A DNA stretch of 12,121 bases from CAZIWJ01 sp964542855. Lineage in GTDB: Bacteria > Bacteroidota > Bacteroidia > Cytophagales > Cyclobacteriaceae. The position numbers and the translations under genes are program-made. Positions within the stretch are counted from its first letter, which is position 1. Each line of letters opens with the position of its first letter. Of the stretch, positions 1 to 8,138 are shown one piece after another. The notes beneath the pieces are model-generated. The model did no database searches. It saw nothing but the letters and a program-made list of their open reading frames with translations, and had not been told where the DNA came from. The stretch lies in NCBI GenBank assembly GCA_964542855.1, contig CAZIWJ010000102.1:1-12121 (forward strand), written 5' to 3'.

Positions 1-126
1 TAACCGTTTACCCATCAGTTATATTCATAGACGAATGGCAGGTCGCACCTTGCAGGCCGCACCTTGCAGGCCGCAACATGTACTTTGGGTTAAAATGCTA
101 ATTATCAATGCATAACCCCTTTAGCC
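1..126. other. Non-coding tail downstream of metG
   Basis: No credible reading frame was found between the left window edge and the metG stop codon. The stretch contains a 14-bp tandem repeat (listed separately) and an imperfect inverted repeat: GGGTT at 87-91 pairs with AACCC at 114-118, and ATGC at 95-98 pairs with GCAT at 110-113, with a 3-nt bulge on one side. Read on the minus strand, downstream of metG, the hairpin is not followed by a run of T, so it is not a convincing intrinsic terminator. How metG transcription ends cannot be decided from this sequence. Confidence 0.5.
38..75. repeat. 14-bp tandem repeat, about 2.7 copies
   Basis: Three head-to-tail units start at 38, 52 and 66. 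Unit 1 is GCAGGTCGCACCTT, unit 2 is GCAGGCCGCACCTT (one T/C difference), and unit 3 matches unit 2 for its first 10 bases before diverging. The units are GC-rich in an otherwise AT-rich spacer. The array is short and intergenic, and no function is evident. Confidence 0.8.
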
Positions 127-2190
127 CTAATTAATAGTACTGCCGTTTCCGGTTTTTCCATCGGGCATTATGAAGTGTAGCGTTCCATCCTGATCTTCGG
201 CCATTAAAATCATTCCCTGCGATTCCACTCCCATAATTTTACGGGGGGCCAGGTTAACCAAAATGCTCACCTGCTGACCAATAATATCTTCGGCCTGGTA
301 GTACTGCCCGATCCCGCTCATCACCGTTCGCTGGTCAATACCGGTATCTACGGTAAGTTTTAACAGCTTTTTGCTCTTCTTTACCTTCTCGGCCGTGAGA
401 ATGGTGCCCACACGGATATCCATTTTCGTAAAATCATCGAACGTAATTTCCGCTTTCGCTTTAGCTATCGGCTGGTCGGCAGCTGCTTTTTCCCGTGCGG
501 CCTCCTCCAGTTTCTGAAGCTGCTTATCGATGATTGTATCGTCGAGTTTTTCAAACAGTAGAGCCGGTTTGTTCAATTGGTGTCCTTCATCCAATAAAGC
601 TTTTTCCTGGATCAGGTCCCAGTTAATTTCCCCTTCGATATTTAGCATATCTTTTAATACTTTGGCAGAATGGGGCAAAAAAGGCTGCATGAGTACCGAT
701 AATCCGGCACTCAACTGCAAGGCGGTATTCAATATCGTCTTCACCCGCTTTTCATCGGTTTTAATTAAATGCCAGGGCTCGGTTTCGGCCAGGTAGCGGT
801 TGCCCAGACGCGCTACTTCCATCATCAGGGCCTGGGCTTCCCGAAAACGGAACTGCTCAATTTTCTCCCCAATTTTTTCCGGGTAGGTATTTAGGGCATC
901 CAGCAAGTCCTGGTCTATCGCTTTTCGTTCGCCGGCTTCCGGAACCTGACTATTGAAATATTTTTTGGTTAGTACCAGCGCCCGGTTTACGAAGTTGCCC
1001 AGTATTGCCACCAACTCGTTGTTGTTGCGGGCCTGGAAATCCTTCCAGGTAAATTCACTGTCTCTGGTTTCCGGCAGGGTAGCACACAGGGCGTAGCGAA
1101 GAACATCCTGTTTACCCGGAAAATCCTGTAAGTACTCGTGTAACCAAACGGCCCAGTTGCGACTGGTAGAAAGCTTATCACCCTCCAGGTTCAGGAATTC
1201 ATTCGCCGGCACATTTTCGGGTAGGATGTAATCACCGTGGGCATGAAGAATAGAAGGAAATATCAAACAGTGAAATACAATATTATCTTTCCCAATAAAA
1301 TGAAACAACCGGGCATTATTGGCCGGGTCGTCCTGTACTTTCCAGTAATCTTCCCAGTTCCTGCCGTGTTCTTCGGCCCAGTCTTTAGTGGCTGATATGT
1401 ACCCGATTGGGGCATCGAGCCATACGTATAGTTTTTTACCTTCGGTGTTGGGCAAGGGAACATCCACGCCCCAGTCCAGGTCGCGGGTCATGGCCCTGGG
1501 CTGCAAACCGGTAGTTAACCAGGAACTGCACTGCCCGTAAACGTTCGGCTTCCAGGTTTCTTTTTTTCCCACCAGGATCCACTCTTCCAGCCACTGCTGG
1601 TACTTGTTAAGCGGCAGGTACCAGTGTTTTGTTTTTCGCAGCACCGGTGATTTACCGCTCAGTGTAGATACCGGGTTAATTAATTCATTCGGGCTCAGGG
1701 AACTTCCACAGTTTTCACACTGGTCGCCATAAGCATGGGGATACTGGCAAATGGGGCAGGTTCCGGTAATGTAGCGGTCGGCCAGGAACTGGTTGTACTC
1801 CTCGTCATAATACTGCTCCGATTCTTCTTCAATGAATTCTCCTTTTTCATACAGGCGGGTAAAGAATTCCTGCGAGGTTTTATGATGTATCGGTAGAGAG
1901 GTACGGTGGTAGATATCGAAATCTATACCGAATTGCTGAAAGGTGTTTTTATTCAGTTCGTGGTATTTATCAATAATTTCCTGCGGCGTTATCCCTTCTT
2001 TTTTAGCCCGGATGGTGATGGCAGCGCCGTGTTCATCGCTTCCACAAATGAACAGTACATTTTCTTTCTTGAGCCGCTGGTAGCGTACGAATATATCGGC
2101 CGGCAGGTAGGCCCCGGCGATGTGCCCAATGTGCAACGGGCCATTGGCGTAAGGTAAGGCAGCAGTTACAGTAATAGGTTTTTTAGGCAT
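127..2190 (-). CDS. metG: Methionine--tRNA ligase with C-terminal tRNA-binding domain
   Basis: This 687-residue cytoplasmic enzyme attaches methionine to tRNA-Met using ATP. The class I signature HIGH is at residues 20-23, within [12 protein letters not shown] zinc knuckle of the CxxC...CxxC type has Cys145, Cys148, Cys158 and Cys161. The second class I signature reads KLSTS at 339-343 (a KMSKS variant), followed by the anticodon-binding helical domain. From about residue 580 there is an OB-fold tRNA-binding domain (EMAP II/Arc1p type), recognisable from DIRVGTI and the [15 protein letters not shown] stretch; it mediates dimerisation and extra tRNA binding in long-form MetRS. Length and domain order fit the full-length form. 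The ATG start is 14 nt after the stop of the outer membrane protein gene, so the gene is probably the last cistron of the lgt cluster. The stop codon is TAG. Confidence 0.97.
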   Translation of the reverse strand: MPKKPITVTAALPYANGPLHIGHIAGAYLPADIFVRYQRLKKENVLFICGSDEHGAAITIRAKKEGITPQEIIDKYHELNKNTFQQFGIDFDIYHRTSLPIHHKTSQEFFTRLYEKGEFIEEESEQYYDEEYNQFLADRYITGTCPICQYPHAYGDQCENCGSSLSPNELINPVSTLSGKSPVLRKTKHWYLPLNKYQQWLEEWILVGKKETWKPNVYGQCSSWLTTGLQPRAMTRDLDWGVDVPLPNTEGKKLYVWLDAPIGYISATKDWAEEHGRNWEDYWKVQDDPANNARLFHFIGKDNIVFHCLIFPSILHAHGDYILPENVPANEFLNLEGDKLSTSRNWAVWLHEYLQDFPGKQDVLRYALCATLPETRDSEFTWKDFQARNNNELVAILGNFVNRALVLTKKYFNSQVPEAGERKAIDQDLLDALNTYPEKIGEKIEQFRFREAQALMMEVARLGNRYLAETEPWHLIKTDEKRVKTILNTALQLSAGLSVLMQPFLPHSAKVLKDMLNIEGEINWDLIQEKALLDEGHQLNKPALLFEKLDDTIIDKQLQKLEEAAREKAAADQPIAKAKAEITFDDFTKMDIRVGTILTAEKVKKSKKLLKLTVDTGIDQRTVMSGIGQYYQAEDIIGQQVSILVNLAPRKIMGVESQGMILMAEDQDGTLHFIMPDGKTGNGSTIN

Positions 2191-2204
2191 AATGATTAAT
2201 GTAA

Positions 2205-3755
2205 TTAAAAGGCAGCCCGTAGGCTAAAATTAAAATTGTACTCTCCCTGGGCATTCCAGGCATTTTCCATGCGTAAAACAAAATCGTAAAAGCTCACAAT
2301 GTCCAGTCCCACACCTCCGCCGTAAAGGTAACGGTTGGCCAGCCGAGTACTTACGAACTGATCGGGTGAATCATTATTGAATACGTACCCCTGGTCTGCA
2401 AAAACCTTCAGGTAAATGGCGAAGGGTAGTGTATTAAACTGATCTATCGGGACGATGTTATCCAGGTCGAATACCCGATCGAAAAGCTTCCAGCGTAAAG
2501 TATTTTGTTGAATCAGGTAAGCATTGCCTTGTATAACCCGGGTTTCGTACCCCCGGCTCCAGTCGCGATTATACCCGTAACCTTTTAAGTTGATGTAGGC
2601 CTGGTTACCGGGAAACGTTACGAAACCCTTTCCGCCAAATGCGAAATAAAGCTTCTTACCGATTTTATTATAATTGGAGTAGCTCCCAGACAAGCGGGTA
2701 ATATTCACTTCATTAAAAATACCGAGACCGAGCTTTTCACCGGCAATGGTGAAATAGCTTCCTTCCACCGGATAAGCAGCCACATCTCTTTGGTCGTTGG
2801 TAAACCGGTAATCTATTTGCAGGTAGCGTTGCCTGTTGGTACCCGTAGCCAGGTAATTGGGGTTAAGCTCCAGTACGGTATCACTAATATTTAACTGGTT
2901 ATAAGACAAGTTCACCTGATGGCGCTTAAAGAAATTGGGCCGGAACACCCATCCAACCCTTGCTGCCCGACTCACCTGGGCTCTTCTTAAATCCTGAGTG
3001 AATATGAATTCGTGGTCTTCTTCCGGGGTTGGTGCGGAAGTCCGGTAATCTATGTTATCCTGTTCCAGGTAAGCAATATCGAATATCAACCCGTTTTTCT
3101 GGGATTTATCGACGTAAGGAATGGAATAATTAATGGCAAATCGCTTGGTAAAACCTAACTGGGCAAAAAGAAAAAGCCTTTCATTGCGGCCCCTGAAATT
3201 ATACTTATAAAACCGGAATCCATAAACTACCCGGCCCAGGTCGGCATCCTGATTCTGCAGCCAGGCGGTAAAATTACGATCGATAAAATTTACAAAAGGA
3301 GAGGGCACCAGGTACCATCTTTCCTTTACCCGGATTATGATATCGGCCTTTCCTGCGGAAAAAGGGATGACATTAATTTGCACTGTGAGGAACAGCCGGG
3401 TATTATTTATTTTCTGGTGGTCTTTCAGCAGGATTTCTTTCAGGTCGCCATACCCGTAGTTTTCACCGGTTTTTACACTCAATTCCCGGGTAATAATCTC
3501 TTCTTTGGTTTGCCGGTTACCTACAACAAATATTTTGTCGATGGTTAACGAGCGTTCCATTAGCGAATCCCCGAAGATCTGCACCGGTTTTAAGTCCTCC
3601 TGGGCAAATAGCGGGCTCGCCAAACTTATTATCGACAGGAGAATAAAACCAATACTTAAAAGAGATGAAGAAGAAATCAGGCCGTTGTTTTTTGCTTTCT
3701 CATTACTCTGATTAGAACCAGTACACCGGTTAAAATTAGTGGAATGCTCAACCAT
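2205..3755 (-). CDS. Omp85-family (BamA/TamA-like) outer membrane protein, single POTRA
   Basis: The frame encodes 516 residues from the first ATG. A hydrophobic segment at about 31-50 ending in SPLFAQ looks like a secretion signal. About residues 70-147 resemble one POTRA domain ([21 protein letters not shown] at the start, a beta-strand ending in IIIRVKERW at the end). The remainder is rich in alternating aromatic/polar strands and closes with a terminal Phe, as in outer-membrane barrels. Proteins of this family insert or translocate proteins at the outer membrane; the substrate cannot be inferred, and one POTRA makes it unlikely to be the main BamA. The start is uncertain. The first ATG lies 75 nt inside lgt and gives an unusually long n-region, while CTG at 3680-3678 or ATT at 3677-3675, overlapping the lgt TGA, would place the signal peptide at the terminus. 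It lies between lgt and metG on the same strand. Confidence 0.85.
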   Translation of the reverse strand: MVEHSTNFNRCTGSNQSNEKAKNNGLISSSSLLSIGFILLSIISLASPLFAQEDLKPVQIFGDSLMERSLTIDKIFVVGNRQTKEEIITRELSVKTGENYGYGDLKEILLKDHQKINNTRLFLTVQINVIPFSAGKADIIIRVKERWYLVPSPFVNFIDRNFTAWLQNQDADLGRVVYGFRFYKYNFRGRNERLFLFAQLGFTKRFAINYSIPYVDKSQKNGLIFDIAYLEQDNIDYRTSAPTPEEDHEFIFTQDLRRAQVSRAARVGWVFRPNFFKRHQVNLSYNQLNISDTVLELNPNYLATGTNRQRYLQIDYRFTNDQRDVAAYPVEGSYFTIAGEKLGLGIFNEVNITRLSGSYSNYNKIGKKLYFAFGGKGFVTFPGNQAYINLKGYGYNRDWSRGYETRVIQGNAYLIQQNTLRWKLFDRVFDLDNIVPIDQFNTLPFAIYLKVFADQGYVFNNDSPDQFVSTRLANRYLYGGGVGLDIVSFYDFVLRMENAWNAQGEYNFNFSLRAAF

Positions 3756-4816
3756 TGTCCCATGTTCAGTGGAATATCCGACTCAAAGCTTACCTGGTTT
3801 TCTTTAAAGAATTCGTGCACGAACCGCAAACTGAATAAAATAACCAGGAACAAGCCAAATAGCAAACCTTCGGGTGTATGTTCCCGGTACCTTCGCCAGA
3901 TAAAAAATAAGAGGAAAAACAGAAGCAACGTGGTTCCGGATTCATACAACTGGGCCGGATGGCGCACAATGGCAAGGGTTTTAACCGAGGCCTGATAGCC
4001 CTGGCGGGTCTGGTTAAGGCTGTATTCTAATTCCTTGCCCTGATTAAATTCAATATGCTTACTCACCGAACGATAGGTTAGCAGGGTAGGAATATTGGTT
4101 TCAATAAAAGCACGCAGATCGGCTTCCTGATAATTTAGATCCTTGAACTGGATGTTAACCGTAACCGGGTAAATCCCTTCTTCGGCCAACTGCTCGCTGC
4201 CGCCAGTGCGGGCCTTATTTACTTCAACGCCGGTAATAGCATTATTACTGCTTTCTATGATCCGGGAAATATCGCGGGAAAATACTACCCCGTAGTCTGA
4301 TCCGGTAGGCTTCCCAATTATTTCAGAATTAAAAAAATTTCCAATCCGGATCAGGCACCCGGTAAAAGCAACCACAATTACGATGCGGTCAATAACCCAC
4401 AGGAAACTTTGTCCTTCGCGTTTTCTTTTTCTGAAGGAAAACCCTTTCGTTCCGATTTTTATGAGGTAGTTGCTATACAGGAAAAGGGCGAGGATAATAC
4501 CAAAAGCGGCACCGTGACTAGCCAGGCCGCCTTCCCAAATTTTTAAAATACTAACCGGGTTGCTGAGGTAGCGGGCAGGCTCATAGAAAAACACATGCCC
4601 AAGGCGTGCACCAATAATGGTAGCTACTACCATTACAATGGTTAAGGTTTCCACATCCCGTTCCGGTTTACCTTCCTTTTTAAAAATGTGCAGAATAATC
4701 TGCTGCGAAACCAGGAAACCCGTGGCAAACATCAGGCCGTACCAGCGAACCGACAACGTTCCGAGGGAGAATAATTCCGGGTCGGCAGACCAAATGAGGT
4801 AAGATAAATGTTGCAT
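3677..4816 (-). CDS. lgt: Prolipoprotein diacylglyceryl transferase with enlarged periplasmic insert
   Basis: Lgt moves a diacylglyceryl group from phosphatidylglycerol to the lipobox cysteine of prolipoproteins in the inner membrane, the first step of lipoprotein maturation. The 379 residues contain several hydrophobic spans and recognisable family landmarks: GARLGHVFFY (69-78), WEGGLASHGAAFG (94-106), IRIGNFFNSEIIGKPT (156-171, the Lgt signature region), RHPAQLYES (285-293) and RFVHEFFKENQ (331-341). Between the signature region and RHPAQLYE lie about 110 residues, clearly more than in the roughly 290-residue E. coli enzyme. This polar stretch probably forms a folded periplasmic insert and appears to be a trait of some Bacteroidota Lgt proteins. 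It is the first gene of the lgt-omp-metG cluster. A good -7-like box lies just upstream. Confidence 0.95.
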   Translation of the reverse strand: MQHLSYLIWSADPELFSLGTLSVRWYGLMFATGFLVSQQIILHIFKKEGKPERDVETLTIVMVVATIIGARLGHVFFYEPARYLSNPVSILKIWEGGLASHGAAFGIILALFLYSNYLIKIGTKGFSFRKRKREGQSFLWVIDRIVIVVAFTGCLIRIGNFFNSEIIGKPTGSDYGVVFSRDISRIIESSNNAITGVEVNKARTGGSEQLAEEGIYPVTVNIQFKDLNYQEADLRAFIETNIPTLLTYRSVSKHIEFNQGKELEYSLNQTRQGYQASVKTLAIVRHPAQLYESGTTLLLFFLLFFIWRRYREHTPEGLLFGLFLVILFSLRFVHEFFKENQVSFESDIPLNMGQWLSIPLILTGVLVLIRVMRKQKTTA

Positions 4817-4834
4817 ATTTAATCAATTCCCGGG

Positions 4835-4842
4835 CAAAGATA
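4835..4842 (-). promoter_or_regulatory. Candidate Bacteroidota -7 box for lgt
   Basis: Read on the minus strand the sequence is TATCTTTG, an exact match to the Bacteroidota -7 consensus TAnnTTTG. It lies about 19 nt upstream of the lgt ATG, implying a very short leader. The upstream -33 element is weak: TTTC about 17 nt before the box, rather than TTTG. The call rests on the single box and on lgt being the first gene of its cluster. Confidence 0.35.
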
Positions 4843-4932
4843 TCAGATTTTATTACTTGAAAGGTATATGTATTAGACTAATTGAAGATCTGTTGTTACC
4901 TTAGCTAAACTTTAAATCAATATCCTAAACCT

Positions 4933-5037
4933 ATGCCAATTCAAACAATTATTCTTTTTAGTTTTCTGTTCGTTTCAGCCCTTTTAATTGGAAACTGGCT
5001 ACAGAAAGAAGAAAATAAACGACTGAAAAACCAATAA
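4933..5037 (+). CDS. Putative 34-residue single-span membrane microprotein
   Basis: A 34-codon ATG-to-TAA frame lies alone on the plus strand in the gap between lgt and trxA. Residues about 5-22 are strongly hydrophobic (IILFSFLFVSALLIG core), followed by Trp23 and a polar, basic tail with QKEENKR and a final KNQ. This is the architecture of a one-helix membrane protein with its charged C-terminus probably in the cytoplasm. The stop codon is followed at once by a strong terminator hairpin, as expected for a real transcription unit. No Shine-Dalgarno sequence is visible, but the leader is AT-rich, as is common in this phylum. I do not recognise the family and cannot assign a function; a chance frame is possible. 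Confidence 0.55.
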   Translation: MPIQTIILFSFLFVSALLIGNWLQKEENKRLKNQ

Positions 5038-5038
5038 A

Positions 5039-5060
5039 AAAACCCGCATTTGCGGGTTTT
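5039..5060. terminator. Bidirectional intrinsic terminator
   Basis: A perfect inverted repeat has arms AAAACCCGCA (5039-5048) and TGCGGGTTTT (5051-5060), giving a stem with a CCCGC/GCGGG core and a minimal loop. On the plus strand it begins right after the stop of the 34-codon frame and is followed by TTTTATTGTTTT. On the minus strand it lies about 40 nt beyond the trxA stop and is followed by a run of seven T. It can therefore end transcription from both sides. Confidence 0.85.
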
Positions 5061-5099
5061 ATTGTTTTCGTATCTACACGGTTTAGAAACCGGGTTAGT

Positions 5100-5423
5100 T
5101 TAAGCTAACTGGGCATCTAGCTTCTGCGACAACACAGTTTTGTTTACTGCACCAATTTGCTTGTCCACAATTTCCCCGTCTTTAAAAAATAACAGGGTGG
5201 GAATACTTCGGATACCGAATTTACCGGATACCTCAGGGTTGGCATCAACGTCTACTTTGGCAATAACTGCTTTTCCGTCGTAGTCATTGGCCATTTCTTC
5301 TACAACAGGTGCAATCATTTTACAGGGACCACACCACTCGGCCCAGAAGTCGATCATTATGGGCTTATTAGTATCAATTATTTCCTGAAAGTTACTATCG
5401 TTAATTTCTACTGGCTTAGACAT
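5100..5423 (-). CDS. trxA: Thioredoxin
   Basis: This 107-residue cytoplasmic protein is a dithiol reductant for ribonucleotide reductase and other substrates. It has the active site WCGPC (Cys31 and Cys34), the buried Asp25 in the preceding strand (MIDFWAEW), and the cis-proline loop SIPTLLFF (Pro76). Length is standard for bacterial TrxA and there is no signal peptide. The gene lies 93 nt after the nucleoside phosphorylase stop, so it may be transcribed separately. It ends before the bidirectional hairpin at 5039-5060. Confidence 0.96.
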   Translation of the reverse strand: MSKPVEINDSNFQEIIDTNKPIMIDFWAEWCGPCKMIAPVVEEMANDYDGKAVIAKVDVDANPEVSGKFGIRSIPTLLFFKDGEIVDKQIGAVNKTVLSQKLDAQLA

Positions 5424-5516
5424 AGCATCAAATTTTTTTTCTAATTATATAAGCGAAACGAGTTACTGCATTAAAGGTTTTTGTAATAAACGTATTTTAC
5501 GCGACAAACTACACGT

Positions 5517-6365
5517 TTATAATTTTTCAAGAACTTTCGTAATTAATTCTTCTATGGTTTTGTCGGCCCGGGAAGAGAACTCCTTAGTACTTCGGTTGGC
5601 AACAATGGCATTAATACTTAACATTTCGTGGCCCAGTAATCTTCCCATCGCATAATAGCCGGAAGTTTCCATTTCAAAGTTAGTGATGTTTAACGGGGAA
5701 AACGTCTTTAACTGATTTAAGAATGTTCGTAACCGCGGAGCCAGGCGTAAACGACGACCTTGCGGGGCATAAAATCCAGGACAGGTTACGGTGCTTCCCG
5801 TTGTCCCCAACGCCCGGAACTGCTCCAGCAGGTTAGCCGAACAATTTACCAAGTAAGGGGGGCTAATTAAGCCCGTTTTATCCACCAATTCTTTCGTGAT
5901 ACGCTGTTCCTCCTTACTTTGGGGTAAATTGTAAAAAGTGAATAGCGAATCCAGCCCTATTCCAAACTCGCTGATAACGGTGCCATCGACCGGGATAGAA
6001 GCCGGTAAGGCCCCGGACGTACCAATTCGAATAATTTCAAGTTTTCTGAAATCGGTTTTGGCTGTTCGGGTTTCCAAATTAATATTTGCCAGCGCATCCA
6101 GTTCGGTCATAACAATTTCCACGTTATCAACCCCGATGCCGCTGCTAATTACCATAATTGGCTGGTTATTTAAGCGGCCAGTATGAGTTACAAATTCGCG
6201 ACTGGAAACGCGTTCGTAAACCACATCGAAATGCCTACTTACTTGTTCCACCCGATTCGGATCGCCTACTACAATGATTCGGTCGCAAAGCTGATCGGGG
6301 TGCAGATCGAGGTGATAAATGGTTCCGGAAGGACGGATAATCAGGTCTGCCGCTGATATAGCCAT
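5517..6365 (-). CDS. Nucleoside phosphorylase (uridine/purine phosphorylase family)
   Basis: The protein cleaves a nucleoside with phosphate to give a base and (deoxy)ribose-1-phosphate in nucleoside salvage. With the start at 6365 it has 282 residues. Family landmarks are VGDPNRVEQV (33-42, phosphate-binding GDPxR), SSGIGVDNVEI (74-84), IRIGTSGALP (112-121, containing the phosphate-contacting Arg-Gly-Thr) and FEMETSGYY (230-238, the EME ribose-binding motif, with T where Udp has S). These fit the NP-I fold closest to uridine phosphorylase, but substrate choice cannot be fixed from sequence alone. An in-frame ATG at 6392 lies inside the upstream acyltransferase gene and adds nine residues of poor family fit. 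The ATG at 6365 is 1 nt after that gene's TAA, which suggests translational coupling, so it is preferred. Confidence 0.88.
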   Translation of the reverse strand: MAISAADLIIRPSGTIYHLDLHPDQLCDRIIVVGDPNRVEQVSRHFDVVYERVSSREFVTHTGRLNNQPIMVISSGIGVDNVEIVMTELDALANINLETRTAKTDFRKLEIIRIGTSGALPASIPVDGTVISEFGIGLDSLFTFYNLPQSKEEQRITKELVDKTGLISPPYLVNCSANLLEQFRALGTTGSTVTCPGFYAPQGRRLRLAPRLRTFLNQLKTFSPLNITNFEMETSGYYAMGRLLGHEMLSINAIVANRSTKEFSSRADKTIEELITKVLEKL

Positions 6366-6366
6366 G

Positions 6367-7026
6367 TTAAACGGGTTTTGCCGGATTGCCAAAAACCGTT
6401 TCGCCTTCCTTTACATCGGCAATGACAACTGAACCGGCACCAATCCGAGCCCCTTTACCAATGTGAATACCACTAACCACAGTAACGCCCGAGCCAATAA
6501 ACACCTCTTCGTCTACTTCAACCCCGGAATTGATTATGGATCCGGCCCCAACCTGAACAAAATCACCGAGGGATACCTCGTGTTCAATAATGGCCCCGCT
6601 GTGTACCAGGCAGTGGTTGCCAATTGTGGTGTGGGCACCGATTACCACCCCTGCGTTTAGTAGATTGCCATGACCGATAACCATTTCTTTGGGGCTTTTA
6701 ATATGCTGGTGGAAAGCATTCACGGGCATCACCTTTCGCTTTTCTTTCAGCATATCGACCACGTTTTTTCTTACTGCAACTTCGTCGTAAGCTACGAAAG
6801 CATCGCACTTTTTCCCGATGTACTTTAAGAAGCCGTGGTCTTTGGTATTTCCTAAAACAGCCACTTCGCCTATTTCGGTGCCGTGTAACGATTCATCGTC
6901 GTCGAGGAATCCGTAAACAACCACATCGTTCTGCTCGAATATATTCAGCGCAGCCTTTCCCAGGCTACCGGCACCGAAAATAATTACCGGTTTTATCTTT
7001 CCTTCTGTCGACTCCAGTTCTTCCAT
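6367..7026 (-). CDS. NeuD/PglD-type sugar O/N-acyltransferase (left-handed beta-helix)
   Basis: The 219 residues have an N-terminal Rossmann-like nucleotide-sugar binding part (PVIIFGAGSLGKAALNIF, 13-30, then YGFLDDD, 38-44). A C-terminal left-handed beta-helix of imperfect hexapeptides runs from about 112 to 205 (VIGHGNLLNAGVVIGAHTTIG and so on), ending in FGNPAKPV, typical of hexapeptide acetyltransferases. Members such as PglD and NeuD transfer acetyl from acetyl-CoA to amino or hydroxyl groups of nucleotide-activated sugars. Candidate catalytic His residues are His142 and His149. No sugar-biosynthesis genes lie nearby, so the acceptor is unknown. The gene is 59 nt after the secreted-protein gene and 1 nt before the phosphorylase start. 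Confidence 0.88.
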   Translation of the reverse strand: MEELESTEGKIKPVIIFGAGSLGKAALNIFEQNDVVVYGFLDDDESLHGTEIGEVAVLGNTKDHGFLKYIGKKCDAFVAYDEVAVRKNVVDMLKEKRKVMPVNAFHQHIKSPKEMVIGHGNLLNAGVVIGAHTTIGNHCLVHSGAIIEHEVSLGDFVQVGAGSIINSGVEVDEEVFIGSGVTVVSGIHIGKGARIGAGSVVIADVKEGETVFGNPAKPV

Positions 7027-7085
7027 GTTCTTGTATAATTTAAGGATGCCAAGTTAATGATTAATAGCTGCTTAAGAAATTAGTA

Positions 7086-8105
7086 TCATATATCCTCAGT
7101 TCTTAACACGGATACATTACCGAGTAGTACATCCCATCTTTTTTGCTTTTTCCCTTCCCGGTACACGTTGTATTCATCAACCACCAGATCTATTTTTTTG
7201 TAAGTAACATCACCATAAAACAACTGACCGTCGCGGTAGCCTTCAAATGTTTGTTTAACAGAAAGTGTGGCGAAATATTTTCCGTCCTTGTACTCGAAGT
7301 CGCTGACGTAAGAAAAATCACTCCAGTTGAGGCTAACTTCATCGTAAGGAAGTTTCCTTAAGCGGTTCAGGTAGCGTTTTACCTGGAAGTACTTCAGCTT
7401 TGCTGAATGCTGGGAGCTTACAGCAACCGTGCAGGAATCGCTGAAAAAAAGCTTTACGGCCTCATCAATTGCTACCAGTTTTTTAGACTCGGTAGTTAAC
7501 CGGTTGCTTATAATTTCCAAATACCCGCTAAATTGTTGCAGTTTTTGCAGGGCGCGGTTAGCAAAGTAACGTTGTTCGATGGTTTCCCGCCGGAGAAAAC
7601 TGCTGTCTTTCTTAAATATCGTCCGAGGCTCTCCAGGTTGTTGAAAAACTTCAAGTAGATTTTCATAACTTCCTGTAATTTTGTAGTTCTCGTTGCCGTA
7701 GAACACAGCTTGCAACTGATTTACGGGTATTTCAGCAGGTAGTCCACTTTGGTAGTCAACAAACACCAGTTGGTTGGCCGTTTCAAAAATATTGTCCGTA
7801 CGAAATATCGTCCGGTCTTTCAAAAACACAGTAGAAGGGCCATAATTGCGCAGGCTAAAGGTGTCGGGAGTTCCTTCAGCATTTTTAAAAATTATTTCCC
7901 GGTCGGCACTGATGGCAAACAGGAACTCATCAAACTGCAAGGTATCGGAAAGCTGGCTTCCGCCCAGTAGCAAGGTGTCATTCACCACCAGGTTATTCCA
8001 CTGTTTAACCAGGTTGCCGGATAAGTAAATTTCCCACTGCTGAGCAGTTGAATGATGAGTAAAAAATACCAGTACTAACCCTGTAAAAATAAGTCGACCC
8101 CTCAA
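7086..8105 (-). CDS. Secreted protein of unknown function, TTG start
   Basis: I do not recognise a named family with confidence. The 339 residues begin with a clear signal peptide: MRGR, a hydrophobic core FTGLVLVFF, and a probable cleavage after STA at 21, with no lipobox Cys, so the product is likely periplasmic or secreted. The middle part, up to about residue 190, is beta-rich (many short alternating strands) and ends in a charged helix around 168-195. The C-terminal part, about 196-335, has an alpha-plus-beta pattern reminiscent of an NTF2/SnoaL-like fold (a helix near 207-221, then strands ending in RWDVLLGNVSVL); this is inference only. The only in-frame start that keeps the signal peptide is TTG at 8105, since a TAA lies 3 codons upstream and the nearby ATG at 8112 is out of frame. 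It follows the xdhC-like gene by 33 nt. Confidence 0.75.
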   Translation of the reverse strand: MRGRLIFTGLVLVFFTHHSTAQQWEIYLSGNLVKQWNNLVVNDTLLLGGSQLSDTLQFDEFLFAISADREIIFKNAEGTPDTFSLRNYGPSTVFLKDRTIFRTDNIFETANQLVFVDYQSGLPAEIPVNQLQAVFYGNENYKITGSYENLLEVFQQPGEPRTIFKKDSSFLRRETIEQRYFANRALQKLQQFSGYLEIISNRLTTESKKLVAIDEAVKLFFSDSCTVAVSSQHSAKLKYFQVKRYLNRLRKLPYDEVSLNWSDFSYVSDFEYKDGKYFATLSVKQTFEGYRDGQLFYGDVTYKKIDLVVDEYNVYREGKKQKRWDVLLGNVSVLRTEDI

Positions 8106-8138
8106 ACTGCATTAATTTAGTTTAATATAATCTTGTTA

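Noticed and set aside
87..118. Bulged hairpin downstream of metG as an intrinsic terminator
   Set aside because: The stem has a 3-nt bulge and a long loop, and no T run follows on the minus strand.
5487..5519. Inverted repeat TAAACGT / ACGTTTA between the nucleoside phosphorylase and trxA
   Set aside because: The arms are only 7 bp, AT-rich and separated by 19 nt, and one overlaps the phosphorylase stop codon. There is no GC core or T tract, so it was not called a terminator or operator.
6366..6392. Upstream ATG at 6392 for the nucleoside phosphorylase
   Set aside because: It lies inside the acyltransferase gene and adds nine residues unlike the family N-terminus. The ATG at 6365, 1 nt after the upstream stop, fits better.
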